Assembly: GCA_049609225.1 (NCBI GenBank)
Contig: JBMYYH010000015.1
Span: 1 to 42,331, forward strand
Source of the DNA: GCA-2746235 sp049609225
Lineage (GTDB): Bacteria > Planctomycetota > UBA1135
Direction: 5' to 3'
Length of the DNA stretch: 42,331 nt
Of the stretch, positions 7,910-18,086 are shown piece by piece. Within the stretch, counting starts at the first letter, position 1, and each line of letters opens with the position of its first letter. The notes beneath the pieces are model-generated. The model had not been told where the DNA came from and did no database searches. It saw only the letters and a list, made by a program, of their open reading frames with translations. A program made the position numbers and the translations under genes.

Positions 7910-8296
7910 ATGAGCGACCCCATCAAGATCAGCGATGCCGAATGGGAGGTCATGGAGGCCATCTGGCCCCACGCCTCGATCACCGCAGCCGAGATCATTG
8001 CGCAGTTAAGCCCCAAGCGCAGTTGGTCGGAGGCCACGGTCAAGACCATGCTCAATCGTCTGGTGAAGAAGGGGGCGTTGAAGCACAAGAGTGAAGGGCG
8101 TCGTTATCGCTACAGCGCGAAGGTGAGTCGCGAGCAGGCGGTGCATCAACAGACCGACCGATTCCTGGATCGCGTCTGCCAAGGTGATGCGAGTCCGCTG
8201 CTGTCCTTCTTCGTGAAGAAGCAAAGGTTGAGCGAAGACGAGCTGGACGCCCTGCGCAAACTGCTCGAGGAACAAGATGGGGAGGCAAAGGCATGA
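7910..8296 (+). CDS. BlaI/MecI/CopY family transcriptional repressor
   Basis: A 128-residue winged-helix repressor. The N-terminal 75 residues match the family: ISDAEWEVMEAIW, ITAAEIIAQL, the recognition helix WSEATVKTMLNRLVKKGAL and the wing HKSEGRRYRYSA. The C-terminal part (LLSFFVKKQRLSEDELDALRKLL) is the dimerisation helix that carries the cleavage region in BlaI. Such proteins dimerise on TACA/TGTA operators and are removed by a BlaR1-type protease. GGTGGAG lies seven bases before the ATG. The stop overlaps the start of the next gene (ATGA), so the two are translationally coupled. Confidence 0.92.
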   Translation: MSDPIKISDAEWEVMEAIWPHASITAAEIIAQLSPKRSWSEATVKTMLNRLVKKGALKHKSEGRRYRYSAKVSREQAVHQQTDRFLDRVCQGDASPLLSFFVKKQRLSEDELDALRKLLEEQDGEAKA

Positions 8297-10626
8297 GCGA
8301 AGAACGCATCCTCACGCTTTTTGATTTCGGTTTTGAAACGGCGGTGGATTTGAGCCTCTTGGTGCTTGCAGTCTTGCTCGTGCAACAACTCTGCGCGCGT
8401 TGGCTGACCACACGTTGGCGTTATGCGCTGTGGTTCCTCGTCATCGCTCGTTTGATGATGCCGACGGTCCCGCAGTTTCAAGGTGGTTCTCTTTTCGATT
8501 GGCGTCCGACGCCAACCGTGACTGCAACTCCAGAACTCCCAGTCCAACCCAACCCCGGTCTAGCTTCCATCCAAGTGAAGCGCTCGGATGGGAAGGGCAA
8601 AACTGCAACTGGCTCCGCCGCACTTGCGGACCCCTCCGCGCCGGATGGTTCCGCCACCCCCGCGCAACCCCATCCATCCTCACGCGCCGACGCCCCTCAA
8701 GGCCCAGCCGTCCAACCCATCTTGCCGGCCCAGGATGTCCAAACCCCGGTTTCCACCTCCCTCGCGGCCGAGCAGGGAGATTCCGGTCCGACGTCTTGGG
8801 CCTGGCGCTCCTGGATCCTCCTGATCTGGACTGCCGGCATCGCGTTAAGCCTTGCGCATCTTCTCCTCCAAGAAATGCGCTTCCGTCGCCGTCTTCACCG
8901 CGACGCCATCCCCCTCCAATCCACCCGCCTGCATCCATTACTGCAGGAAGCCGCCACCTCCCTCCATGTCCGACGCCTTCCCCAAGTCCTCGAGACATCC
9001 CTCGTCAGCAGCCCTGCACTTTGCGGTTGGCTCCGCCCCAAACTCCTCATGCCCCGAGGTCACTGGGACGCCCTCGCCACCGACGAGTTGCGTTTCGTAT
9101 TGCTGCATGAACTCGGCCATCAACGTCGTCATGACGTGGCCTTGAACGCGCTGCTCCAAATCCTGCAGGCCGTGCATTGGTACCACCCCTTGGTGCGTTA
9201 TGCCTTCCATCGCCTGCGCTTGGATCAAGAGAACCTGCGCGATTGGGAAGCCATGGCTTGCCTCCGTCCTGCGGCACCGCGCGCCGGCGCGTCCGCACTC
9301 CTCAAGCTGGCTCAAGTTCCGATCAGCCGGCCGCAGTCCACCCAAATGGTGGGCATCCTTCCACGACCATCCGCCATCCGGCAGAGGATTGAGATGATTT
9401 TCGCATTCCAAAAGAACCACACCAGTTCGCGCTTCCTTGGCGCGACACTCCTGCTCACCCTCGGTTGGGCTGGCCTCACCGAGGCCCATACACAGGAACC
9501 CACCGACGGCAATCCAAACGCCGAACGCCTCCCGGTCCTTGGGCATCTGTTCGAAGGACGCAGCGTGACGGTCTCGCGCCAGGATCCAGTGCCGACCTGG
9601 AAGGAGGGCCTCGAGATCAAATTGCAGACGCCCATCACGATGGACTTGGAGGATGAAGACATCGATCGCGTGATTGATGTTCTGCGCAGGGAAACCGGCA
9701 TCAACTATGTGCTGCGCCAAGTCATTTTCGATGACAACCCAGAGATCACCCTGAAGGTTTCGGATTATCCAGCGCATCGGTTGCTGGATCTACTCTGCGC
9801 GCAAACGGGCTATGCCTATGTCCTGCACCGCAATGCCGTCGTGCTCGGCAATCCTTATGAGATGAGCTTTGCGCATGATCAACGGTTCTACAACATCAGC
9901 GAACTCATGCCGACCAAGGGTGAGTCGGGGTGGGCTGAGGAATATCACCACGAGCGTCTGGTAGAGATGGTCATGAACCAAGTCGCGCCAGAGTCGTGGG
10001 AATACAGTGGTGCCACCATCCGGGTATGGAACAACATGCTGCTGGTGGATCAATCCGATGCGGTGCACACTGAGCTTGAGTCCTTCCTCAACTTCCTGCT
10101 GAACCGTGGCGAGGAACCGCAGGTGCCGGAAGAGCCCTGGGTGAAGACCCTGCGCGCGAAGTTGGCCATGAAGGTCGATGTCAAGCTCGAAGACATGATG
10201 CTTGCCGAGGCCCTGGACACTCTCAGTCGTGCGTATGGGTTGCCTTTGGTGGTGCGTGAAGACAATGGTTGGGATGACGTCAGCGCTTTGAAGTTGGAGC
10301 AGGCCCCATTAGGTGAGGTTCTCGCCTGGTTGGCTGAAGCGCATGACATGCAGATCGTGCAAGAGGATGGCTTCTTGTTGTTCACCGTGGAGCCGCGCAT
10401 GGAGTTGCGCGCCTTCGAGATCCTCGACCTATTGGACGAAGGCGTCGAAGGGGATTGGCAGATCGAAGAGCTTCAGGACCTGGTGCGAAACAGCATCGGG
10501 GAATACGCATGGGAATACGGTTGGCCGAGTATCGAGACCTGGAATGGCCTGCTCCTGGTGCGTCAGTCCAAGGGACATCTCGATCACATCGATCGCTTCC
10601 TCGCCGCGATGCGCAAGGCGATGTAA
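8293..10626 (+). CDS. BlaR1-like M56 metallopeptidase fused to duplicated STN-like modules
   Basis: A 777-residue membrane protein. Hydrophobic helices are near 15-35, 40-58, 165-190 and 378-397. A proline/alanine-rich loop (about 75-165) separates helices two and three. The M56 peptidase domain has the zinc motif HELGH (272-276) and the third ligand candidate Glu313 in DQENLRD. BlaR1 itself ends in a penicillin-binding sensor domain; here it is absent. Instead, after the last helix, two copies of a module follow (about 440-610 and 620-777): an STN/secretin-like part (ITMDLEDEDIDRVIDVL; KLEDMMLAEALDTL) and then an ESWEYSGATIRVWNNMLLV / AWEYGWPSIETWNGLLLV segment. Inference: the peptidase cleaves the BlaI partner in response to a signal sensed by these modules. 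Gene start overlaps blaI; GGGAGG precedes it by seven bases. Confidence 0.85.
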   Translation: MSEERILTLFDFGFETAVDLSLLVLAVLLVQQLCARWLTTRWRYALWFLVIARLMMPTVPQFQGGSLFDWRPTPTVTATPELPVQPNPGLASIQVKRSDGKGKTATGSAALADPSAPDGSATPAQPHPSSRADAPQGPAVQPILPAQDVQTPVSTSLAAEQGDSGPTSWAWRSWILLIWTAGIALSLAHLLLQEMRFRRRLHRDAIPLQSTRLHPLLQEAATSLHVRRLPQVLETSLVSSPALCGWLRPKLLMPRGHWDALATDELRFVLLHELGHQRRHDVALNALLQILQAVHWYHPLVRYAFHRLRLDQENLRDWEAMACLRPAAPRAGASALLKLAQVPISRPQSTQMVGILPRPSAIRQRIEMIFAFQKNHTSSRFLGATLLLTLGWAGLTEAHTQEPTDGNPNAERLPVLGHLFEGRSVTVSRQDPVPTWKEGLEIKLQTPITMDLEDEDIDRVIDVLRRETGINYVLRQVIFDDNPEITLKVSDYPAHRLLDLLCAQTGYAYVLHRNAVVLGNPYEMSFAHDQRFYNISELMPTKGESGWAEEYHHERLVEMVMNQVAPESWEYSGATIRVWNNMLLVDQSDAVHTELESFLNFLLNRGEEPQVPEEPWVKTLRAKLAMKVDVKLEDMMLAEALDTLSRAYGLPLVVREDNGWDDVSALKLEQAPLGEVLAWLAEAHDMQIVQEDGFLLFTVEPRMELRAFEILDLLDEGVEGDWQIEELQDLVRNSIGEYAWEYGWPSIETWNGLLLVRQSKGHLDHIDRFLAAMRKAM

Positions 10627-10629
10627 GGC

Positions 10630-11286
10630 TCAGGCTCCAGCCTGCAGAAGATCGCGCACCGACGCAGCCGTGGGTGCGCGATCCAGGGCCGAGTGGAAAG
10701 CCTCGGCGCAAGTCGCACTCTTCAGCAGGGCGAGATTATGTTCCCGCACACTGCCGCCGACGAGGATCTCGATGCGGTCGCCGGCTTGCCCGACCAAGGC
10801 TGCCAGCTCCTCAAGATGTTCCTCCGCGGGCCCCGGACCGCCGCCCGTGAGCACCCGTTGCACTCCACAACGAATGAGGGTTTCCAGTCCCGCCGCTTGA
10901 TCACGCAAGCCATCAAAGGCACGATGAAAGGTCACGGGCAGTGGACCTGCAGCCGCAACCGCGCGTTCTAGATGATCCACATGGATCTGCCCATCCAGGT
11001 CCAACATGCCGACCACGATGCCGTCGGCTCCTTGATCGCGCAGACGTGCGATATCCGTGAGCATCTGGAACAGGGTGTCTTCGGTGGGATAGTGGAAGGG
11101 GCCGGCATGCGGCCGCGCCATCGCGCAGATGGGTAACTGCACCGTGGTCCGCACCTCGCGCATCAAGGCGGGGGGCGGGGTCAGGCCATCCTCATCGAGG
11201 TGACTGCACAATTCAATCCGTGCAGCACCGCCGATCTCGGCAGCCATCGCACCCTCGAGGGTTTCGGTGCAGACTTCCAGCAGCAA
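10630..11286 (-). CDS. cutC: CutC copper homeostasis family protein
   Basis: A 218-residue TIM-barrel protein of the CutC family. Seen: LEVCTETLEGA near the N-terminus, GAARIELCSHLDEDGLTPPPALM, ICAMARPHAGPFHY, GADGIVVGMLDLDGQIH, PVTFHRAFD and VQRVLTGGG, all typical family blocks. CutC has been linked to copper tolerance in E. coli, but its biochemical role is unsettled. No ATG exists near the N-terminus: the best start is TTG 11286, with AGG about nine bases upstream, giving slightly less than the usual length of about 240. The upstream frame runs into the end of acs, so start and acs stop lie within about 11 bases of each other and the genes are probably co-transcribed. The stop is three bases from that of the convergent M56 gene. 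Confidence 0.87.
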   Translation of the reverse strand: MLLEVCTETLEGAMAAEIGGAARIELCSHLDEDGLTPPPALMREVRTTVQLPICAMARPHAGPFHYPTEDTLFQMLTDIARLRDQGADGIVVGMLDLDGQIHVDHLERAVAAAGPLPVTFHRAFDGLRDQAAGLETLIRCGVQRVLTGGGPGPAEEHLEELAALVGQAGDRIEILVGGSVREHNLALLKSATCAEAFHSALDRAPTAASVRDLLQAGA

Positions 11287-11296
11287 GACGCTTCGC

Positions 11297-13257
<1,961 letters not shown>

Positions 13258-13261
<4 letters not shown>

Positions 13262-14061
13262 CTTTTCGGGAGGCCGGCGCAAAGGCCGCGCGGGGATGCG
13301 AGGACGAACTCAGCGAGCTCGCGGACTGCAGGATAATCACTGCGCTGCAGCGATGCAGCGAATTCAGCGATCACGGTTTCGGGATCGAACAGACGTCGGA
13401 GGTGGCGCCGAATGGCATTGCGTTCGAGCTCATCGATGCCGGCGCGTTGCATGCCTACCTTATTCACCCCGCGCCAACGAACCGGATGGGCGCCGGTCAC
13501 GATCGAAAACGGTGGGGCATCCCGCGTGACCATGCTGCCGCCGGCCACCATGGTGAGGCGTCCGACGCGAGTGAACTGATGCACCGCACTATTGCCCGAC
13601 AGGATGCAGCGCTCGCCAATCTGAGCATGGCCACCCAAGGCGCTGCCATTTACCAGCACCACATCATCGCCCACCGTGCAGTTATGCCCGACATGACTGC
13701 CGGCCATCATCCGCACGCGGTCGCCGAGCACGGTCTCATTGCCCTCGCCGGTGGGCCGGTGGACGGTGGTGTGCTCGTGAAACTGACAACCATCGCCAAT
13801 CCGCACCAGGGTGCGCGCGCCATCATATTTGTCGTCCTGAGGCTCGCCGCCGAGCACCGAGCCGGACCGGACCACACAATTCTGGCCTAATTCCGTCCGC
13901 CCCAAGAGGTGGACATGAGGGCCGATGCGGCAGCCGTCGCCCAGCACCACACCCGGTTCGACCACGCTGAAAGGGCCAATTTCTACGTTTGAACCGATTT
14001 CCGCCCCCGGCATGACGACCGCGGTGGGGTGGAAGACCGTCTCAGCGGGGGAAGGCTTCAT
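13258..14061 (-). CDS. lpxA: UDP-N-acetylglucosamine acyltransferase LpxA
   Basis: A 267-residue left-handed beta-helix protein (E. coli LpxA has 262). It transfers a 3-hydroxyacyl chain from ACP to UDP-GlcNAc, the first step of lipid A synthesis. Seen: hexapeptide repeats from residue 11 on (HPTAVVMPGAEIG, VEIGPFSVV), the family signature LGGEPQDDKYDG, HEHTTVHRPT, and GSHVGHN with His126 at the catalytic position (His125 in E. coli) and His123. The C-terminal helical part follows from about residue 195. LpxD and LpxB are not nearby. TAGACT (14073-14068) lies six bases before the ATG and no Shine-Dalgarno is visible, which suggests a leaderless transcript. Confidence 0.95.
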
Positions 14062-14067
14062 GGAGAT

Positions 14068-14073
14068 AGTCTA
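14068..14073 (-). promoter_or_regulatory. Putative -10 box of lpxA-acs-cutC
   Basis: TAGACT on the minus strand ends six bases before the lpxA start codon. No convincing -35 box was found. Divergent from the promoter of the amidohydrolase operon about 10 bases away. Confidence 0.35.
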
Positions 14074-14082
14074 GAAAATCCC

Positions 14083-14111
14083 CTGACTCGACTGCATGTG
14101 CGGCGTATTCT
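14083..14111 (+). promoter_or_regulatory. Putative sigma70-type promoter of the amidohydrolase operon
   Basis: CTGACT (14083-14088) and TATTCT (14106-14111) are separated by 17 bases. They would start transcription near 14118, leaving a leader of about 38 bases that carries GGAG (14145-14148) seven bases before the TTG start at 14156. Only this position upstream of the nine tightly packed genes has room for a main promoter. Confidence 0.45.
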
Positions 14112-14155
14112 GGCCGACGTCCGCATCCCAAGCCGAAATCCTCCGGAGACTCCCC

Positions 14156-15553
14156 TTGAATCTGCGAACCCATCTTGCCGCTACATGCGGCACCATCCTC
14201 CTTTCCGCCGTCCCAGCCCTAGCCCAAGCCGACTCCTCTGAGGGGTCGACGGGTTACACGCGTACCTATGTCATTCAGGCAGATGGTGCATGGGTCGGCC
14301 CTGGCCTCTACCTGGAACCTGCCTTCGTGCAGATTTCCGATGGCCGCATCGACTGGATCAGCCAGGAAGACCATCGTCGCGAGGGCACCAACATGTTTGG
14401 GCAGTCCACCGGCAAGACTGCGCTGATCAAGGTCTCGGGCACGCTCGCGCCTGGCATGGTCGATGCCTGGAGCGGCATGGCGCCGCAGGGCTACAACCGC
14501 GATCGCAAGCCAAGCGCCATCCGTCGGGTGGAGGATTCGTTGCCGGTGCAAGCACCGCGCGAGGATCTGCAGCTGCACACGCAGGTGTTGGCGGCGCGTC
14601 AGGCGGGCATTGCGGCCACCTATCTAGAGGGTGGCAACCAGGGTTTGCGTCGCGGGGTCGGTACGGCGGTGGAGTTCACTGCCTTGGATCTGCCTTTGCA
14701 GGCAGGTACAGAGGCCTTGGAGTTTGCTGTGGGAGCAGCGGCTGCACGGGGCGTCGAGCGGACCTTCCAGATGGATGAGTTGGAGGCTGCCTTTGAGGAA
14801 GCCAAGGACTGGCGTTCTAGCTGGGATGACTACGATGAGGCGCTTGAGAAATACGCGAAGGACCTCGAGAAGTACGAGGAGAAGCTGACCAAGTACATCG
14901 AGGACAAGAAGGCTTTCGATGAGAAGCAAGAAGCCGAAGGCGCGATGTCGGGCGAAGGCGAAAACGGCAAGGAAAAGGCGCCGAAAGCACCGAAGCGTCC
15001 GAAAGTGCCGAAGAAGCCCCAGGTCAAGGCTGAGCGCGATCTGCTGCTCAACGCCATGGATGGCAAGATGGCCGTCCGCGTGGTTGCCGACCGGGTCACA
15101 GACATTCGCGATCTCATCGCTCTGAAGGATGCTTATGGCCTAAACCTAGTCCTGGTAGGCGCTTACGATGCTGATTTCGTCGCCGATGCACTCGCAGACG
15201 CTGAAATCCCCGTCATCCTGCCGGTGGTTGCCGACCACCACGCGCAGCCCGATGCCGAGCGCTCCTTCGCCACCCGCTACCTGACCCTGCACAAAGCTGG
15301 AGTCCAGGTCGCGATCGCCAGTGGGGGTACCGAGGGTGCCCAACTGCTGCTGCCGCTGCGAGCCGGTGAAATCATCGCCGCCGGCGGTTCCGAGGAAGAC
15401 GTCTGGGCTTCCCTGACCACCATCCCTGCCGAGATCCTGGGGCTCAACGGATTCGGCAGCCTCCATCGTGGCAAGAGCGCCACCATGATCCTGTTCGAAG
15501 GGCGTTCCCCGTTCGACGCCTCCGCGCCATTCAAGGCCCACAAGCCGAAGTAG
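14156..15553 (+). CDS. Exported amidohydrolase-fold protein 1, HxH lost
   Basis: A 465-residue exported protein, first of nine related genes. TTG 14156 is chosen: GGAG stands seven bases upstream and the product then starts with a clean signal peptide ending in ALAQA (about 22). An ATG-free GTG/ATG-like start at 14096 would add a non-signal extension. The fold resembles imidazolonepropionase-like amidohydrolases: N-terminal beta-part, then LAPGMVDAWSG (97-107) where family members have PG..DxHxH; here Trp105 and Gly107 replace both histidines. The C-terminal part keeps the LTTIPAEILGLNG...LHRGKSATMILFEG block, but the metal Asp motif is ASGGTEG. A Lys/Glu/Tyr-rich coiled-coil-like insert (about 224-300) interrupts the barrel, before the VRVVADRVTDI strand (HAHR in active relatives). 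Catalysis is unlikely; a structural or binding role is inference. The stop is two bases from the next start. Confidence 0.85.
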   Translation: MNLRTHLAATCGTILLSAVPALAQADSSEGSTGYTRTYVIQADGAWVGPGLYLEPAFVQISDGRIDWISQEDHRREGTNMFGQSTGKTALIKVSGTLAPGMVDAWSGMAPQGYNRDRKPSAIRRVEDSLPVQAPREDLQLHTQVLAARQAGIAATYLEGGNQGLRRGVGTAVEFTALDLPLQAGTEALEFAVGAAAARGVERTFQMDELEAAFEEAKDWRSSWDDYDEALEKYAKDLEKYEEKLTKYIEDKKAFDEKQEAEGAMSGEGENGKEKAPKAPKRPKVPKKPQVKAERDLLLNAMDGKMAVRVVADRVTDIRDLIALKDAYGLNLVLVGAYDADFVADALADAEIPVILPVVADHHAQPDAERSFATRYLTLHKAGVQVAIASGGTEGAQLLLPLRAGEIIAAGGSEEDVWASLTTIPAEILGLNGFGSLHRGKSATMILFEGRSPFDASAPFKAHKPK

Positions 15554-15555
15554 TG

Positions 15556-16632
15556 ATGTTCCTTTCCACCACCCTGCTGCTTTCCAGCCTTGCGGCCACA
15601 CCGGTTGCGCAACAAGGCGATCTGCTGCTCCAGCCGGATGCGATCGTCGCGCCGGACGGCTCGCTTCAGGAAGGCATGACTGTCCTCATTCGTGATGGCA
15701 AGATCGTCTCCGTCGCCAAGGCCAAGGATGGTCAAGATGCCGTCATGCTTGATGGCGTTCTGGCTCCCGGCATGATCGACGCCTTCTCCGGCCGCGGTGC
15801 CGATCGTCTGCTCACCGAGCAGTCGGCGCAGATCACCCCGGACCTGCGCGCCGCCGACGGCCTTCAGCTCACTTCCCCGGTTTGGGATAGCCTGCTCGCG
15901 CGTGGCATCACCGCCGTCCACATCACTCCCGATGCGACCAATGTGCTCGCGGGTTGGGGTGCGCTGGTCAGCACCGGTGGCGAGCTTTCGGAGCGTGTCC
16001 TGCAGGGTCAGACCAAGCAGATTGCTTCGCTGGTGACTTCTTCGGTAACCGATAACCGGGTCGGCCCCAGTTCGCTGGCCGGTGCTCTGGAGATTCTCGA
16101 GCAGGCCATGACCCACCCGGACACCAAAGACCTGTCACCGAGCCTCTGGTTCTTCCTGGAGAATGCCGAAGGTGCGCGTGGCGCACAGAGCATCCAGGGC
16201 AAGCAGGTGGTCACGCCCATCTTGATGGGGGAAGTCGGTTCCTATGGTGGTCTGTTCGCTGGACAACTGGTCGGAATGCCGACTATGGGTTACGGCGGCC
16301 TTGCACGACGCGCTGAAAGTTGGCGTCGCATGCACAAAGCTGGAGTGCAGTTCGCCTTCGGCACCCGCGCGGGCAACCGTGAGTGGGATTCGCTGCGCAC
16401 CTCCGCGATGGCCTTCAGCCGTTTCACTGGAGATGCCGAAGCAGCTTGGGCCAGCGTCACCTCGAATCCTGCCACCATGCTTGGTATGGAAAAAGAGATG
16501 GGCACCATCCAAGCCGGTGCACGCGCCGACTTGGTCCTTTGGTCCGCCCACCCGCTCGATGCGACGGCTCGCGTCGAAGCGGTGTTGATCGGCGGCGAAA
16601 CCGCCTACCGTGCGCCTGGAGTGGAGCAATAA
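15556..16632 (+). CDS. Exported amidohydrolase-fold protein 2, HxH lost
   Basis: A 358-residue exported protein with a signal peptide (cleavage near ATPVAQ, about 19). LAPGMIDAFSG contains Phe77 and Gly79 where active amidohydrolases have HxH, and the C-terminal TDxG-like metal motif reads GTRAGNREWD. The domain end TSNPATMLGMEKEMGTIQAGARADLVLWSAHPLD is a good match to the superfamily. It is the shortest of the nine and lacks a charged insert. GTG 15553 overlaps the preceding stop and is an alternative start, but ATG 15556 is preferred. The next gene begins one base after its stop. Confidence 0.83.
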   Translation: MFLSTTLLLSSLAATPVAQQGDLLLQPDAIVAPDGSLQEGMTVLIRDGKIVSVAKAKDGQDAVMLDGVLAPGMIDAFSGRGADRLLTEQSAQITPDLRAADGLQLTSPVWDSLLARGITAVHITPDATNVLAGWGALVSTGGELSERVLQGQTKQIASLVTSSVTDNRVGPSSLAGALEILEQAMTHPDTKDLSPSLWFFLENAEGARGAQSIQGKQVVTPILMGEVGSYGGLFAGQLVGMPTMGYGGLARRAESWRRMHKAGVQFAFGTRAGNREWDSLRTSAMAFSRFTGDAEAAWASVTSNPATMLGMEKEMGTIQAGARADLVLWSAHPLDATARVEAVLIGGETAYRAPGVEQ

Positions 16633-16633
16633 G

Positions 16634-18079
16634 ATGATCCTTGCAACAGTTCTGAGCTTGAGCTGCGCCGCCATGTTGGCGCAGGAACCAACCAGCATCG
16701 CCGTCGACCTTTTGCATGTCGGCAATGGCGAGACCATCGAGAATGCTTTGGTGGTGATGGAAGATGGCAAGATCGTTTCGGTCATCCCGGGCGGTAGTGC
16801 TGCCGGCGCATTGCATGTCGAAGGTGCGCACCTCACTCCTGGCTTGGTCGATGCCTTCTCCTTGATGGGCATCAACGCCACCACGGTGGAGGAGTCGCGC
16901 GAATCGACCCCATCCATGCGCATCGCCAATACCGCTGACCTCGATGCCGAAGCCTTCAGTAATGCATTGGGCGAAGGCGTGACCGCGGCCTTCCTGTCGC
17001 CGGATAGCCTCAACGTGATTGGCGGTCTTGGCACTATGGTGAAGACCGGTGGTGGCACCAGCGCCAACCTCTTCGCCGAGGAAGGTAGTGCTGCGCGCAT
17101 CTTGGAGGGCAAGGAAGCCCTGAAGATCTCGCTCGGTAACGACACCTCTTGGGGCAACAGGACTCCCTCTGGGCAGTTCACCCGCGACTTCCGCGCTCGC
17201 CGTCCGAACACCCGCATGGGCACGGTTTGGGTGGTGCGTCGCGAGTTCTACCGCGCGATGGATTATCAGAAGGATCGCGCCAATGGTTTGCCGGTCTTCG
17301 ACAAGGATCTGGAAGTGCTCGTTGCTGCGATGGAAGGTGAGATCCCGATCCGCGTGATGGCACGTCGCTCGCACGACATTCAGACTGCCCTGCGTCTGCA
17401 GGAAGAGTTCGGATGGCCGCGCTTGGTGATCGAAGAGGCCACCGAAGGTCAGGAAGCTGCCGCCGATTTGGTCGAGGCAGGCGTCGCAGTGGCTACGGGC
17501 CCGGCGTACGACTCCGGCAGTCGCGCGATTGCACGCGGACCGCAAGCCTCGACCTTGAAGTTGATGGCGAATCCACCGGCCGTCTGCTGTGAAGACATGC
17601 ACGACGTCGAAGGCCATGAACATCCGCTCGAAGGAACGGGTGTGGTGGAACTCAGCGGTACTGCATTGGATCTGCTGGTCACCGTCGCGCCACGTTACGG
17701 CGCAGCACAGGGCCTCAACAACGGTCGCTTCTCGGAAGGACGCGGTGCCACTCCAGCACTGCCGACCCTCCTTCATGATGCGGGCGTCGGTCTGGCGATG
17801 GGAAGTGCGGAAGCACATGACCAAGCGCTGACCGAATCCAGTCTCATCTACCAAGCGCGTAGCGCGGTGCGGTGGGGCATGGATCCACAGGTGGCTCTTG
17901 CAGCCATCACTTCGAAGCCCGCGGAACTCTGCGGCGTCGGCGATTCCGTCGGCAAGATTGAAGTCGGCATGGACGCCGACCTGGTGCTCTGGTCGGGTGA
18001 TCCGCTCGACAGCTCCTCCCGTCCCATTCTCGTCATCCTCGATGGCCGCATCGCGGTCGATCACCGTCCCCAGCAATAG
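16634..18079 (+). CDS. Exported amidohydrolase-fold protein 3, HxH lost
   Basis: A 481-residue exported protein. GGAG seven bases before ATG 16634 sets the start; the signal peptide ends near AMLAQ (16). The expected HxH site reads LTPGLVDAFSL with Phe75 and Leu77. The strand that is VRIHAHR in active relatives reads IPIRVMARRSHDIQ, so a further His is lost. Domain end GKIEVGMDADLVLWSGDPLD is intact. Between about 180 and 225 there is a shorter basic stretch (RDFRARRPNTRMG...DYQKDRANGL) where proteins 1, 4, 5 and 8 have long charged inserts. The protein is therefore a probable pseudo-enzyme of the same fold. Gaps to neighbours are one and seven bases. Confidence 0.84.
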   Translation: MILATVLSLSCAAMLAQEPTSIAVDLLHVGNGETIENALVVMEDGKIVSVIPGGSAAGALHVEGAHLTPGLVDAFSLMGINATTVEESRESTPSMRIANTADLDAEAFSNALGEGVTAAFLSPDSLNVIGGLGTMVKTGGGTSANLFAEEGSAARILEGKEALKISLGNDTSWGNRTPSGQFTRDFRARRPNTRMGTVWVVRREFYRAMDYQKDRANGLPVFDKDLEVLVAAMEGEIPIRVMARRSHDIQTALRLQEEFGWPRLVIEEATEGQEAAADLVEAGVAVATGPAYDSGSRAIARGPQASTLKLMANPPAVCCEDMHDVEGHEHPLEGTGVVELSGTALDLLVTVAPRYGAAQGLNNGRFSEGRGATPALPTLLHDAGVGLAMGSAEAHDQALTESSLIYQARSAVRWGMDPQVALAAITSKPAELCGVGDSVGKIEVGMDADLVLWSGDPLDSSSRPILVILDGRIAVDHRPQQ

Positions 18080-18086
18080 TCTGAGC

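Noticed and set aside
9100..10626. Stand-alone secretin or TonB receptor gene after the M56 domain
   Set aside because: The frame is continuous with the peptidase, without internal start signals, and there is no barrel domain after the STN-like modules.
14096..14155. Upstream start for the first amidohydrolase-fold gene
   Set aside because: The added residues are not a signal peptide, and the promoter-like -10 box and GGAG site lie inside this stretch.
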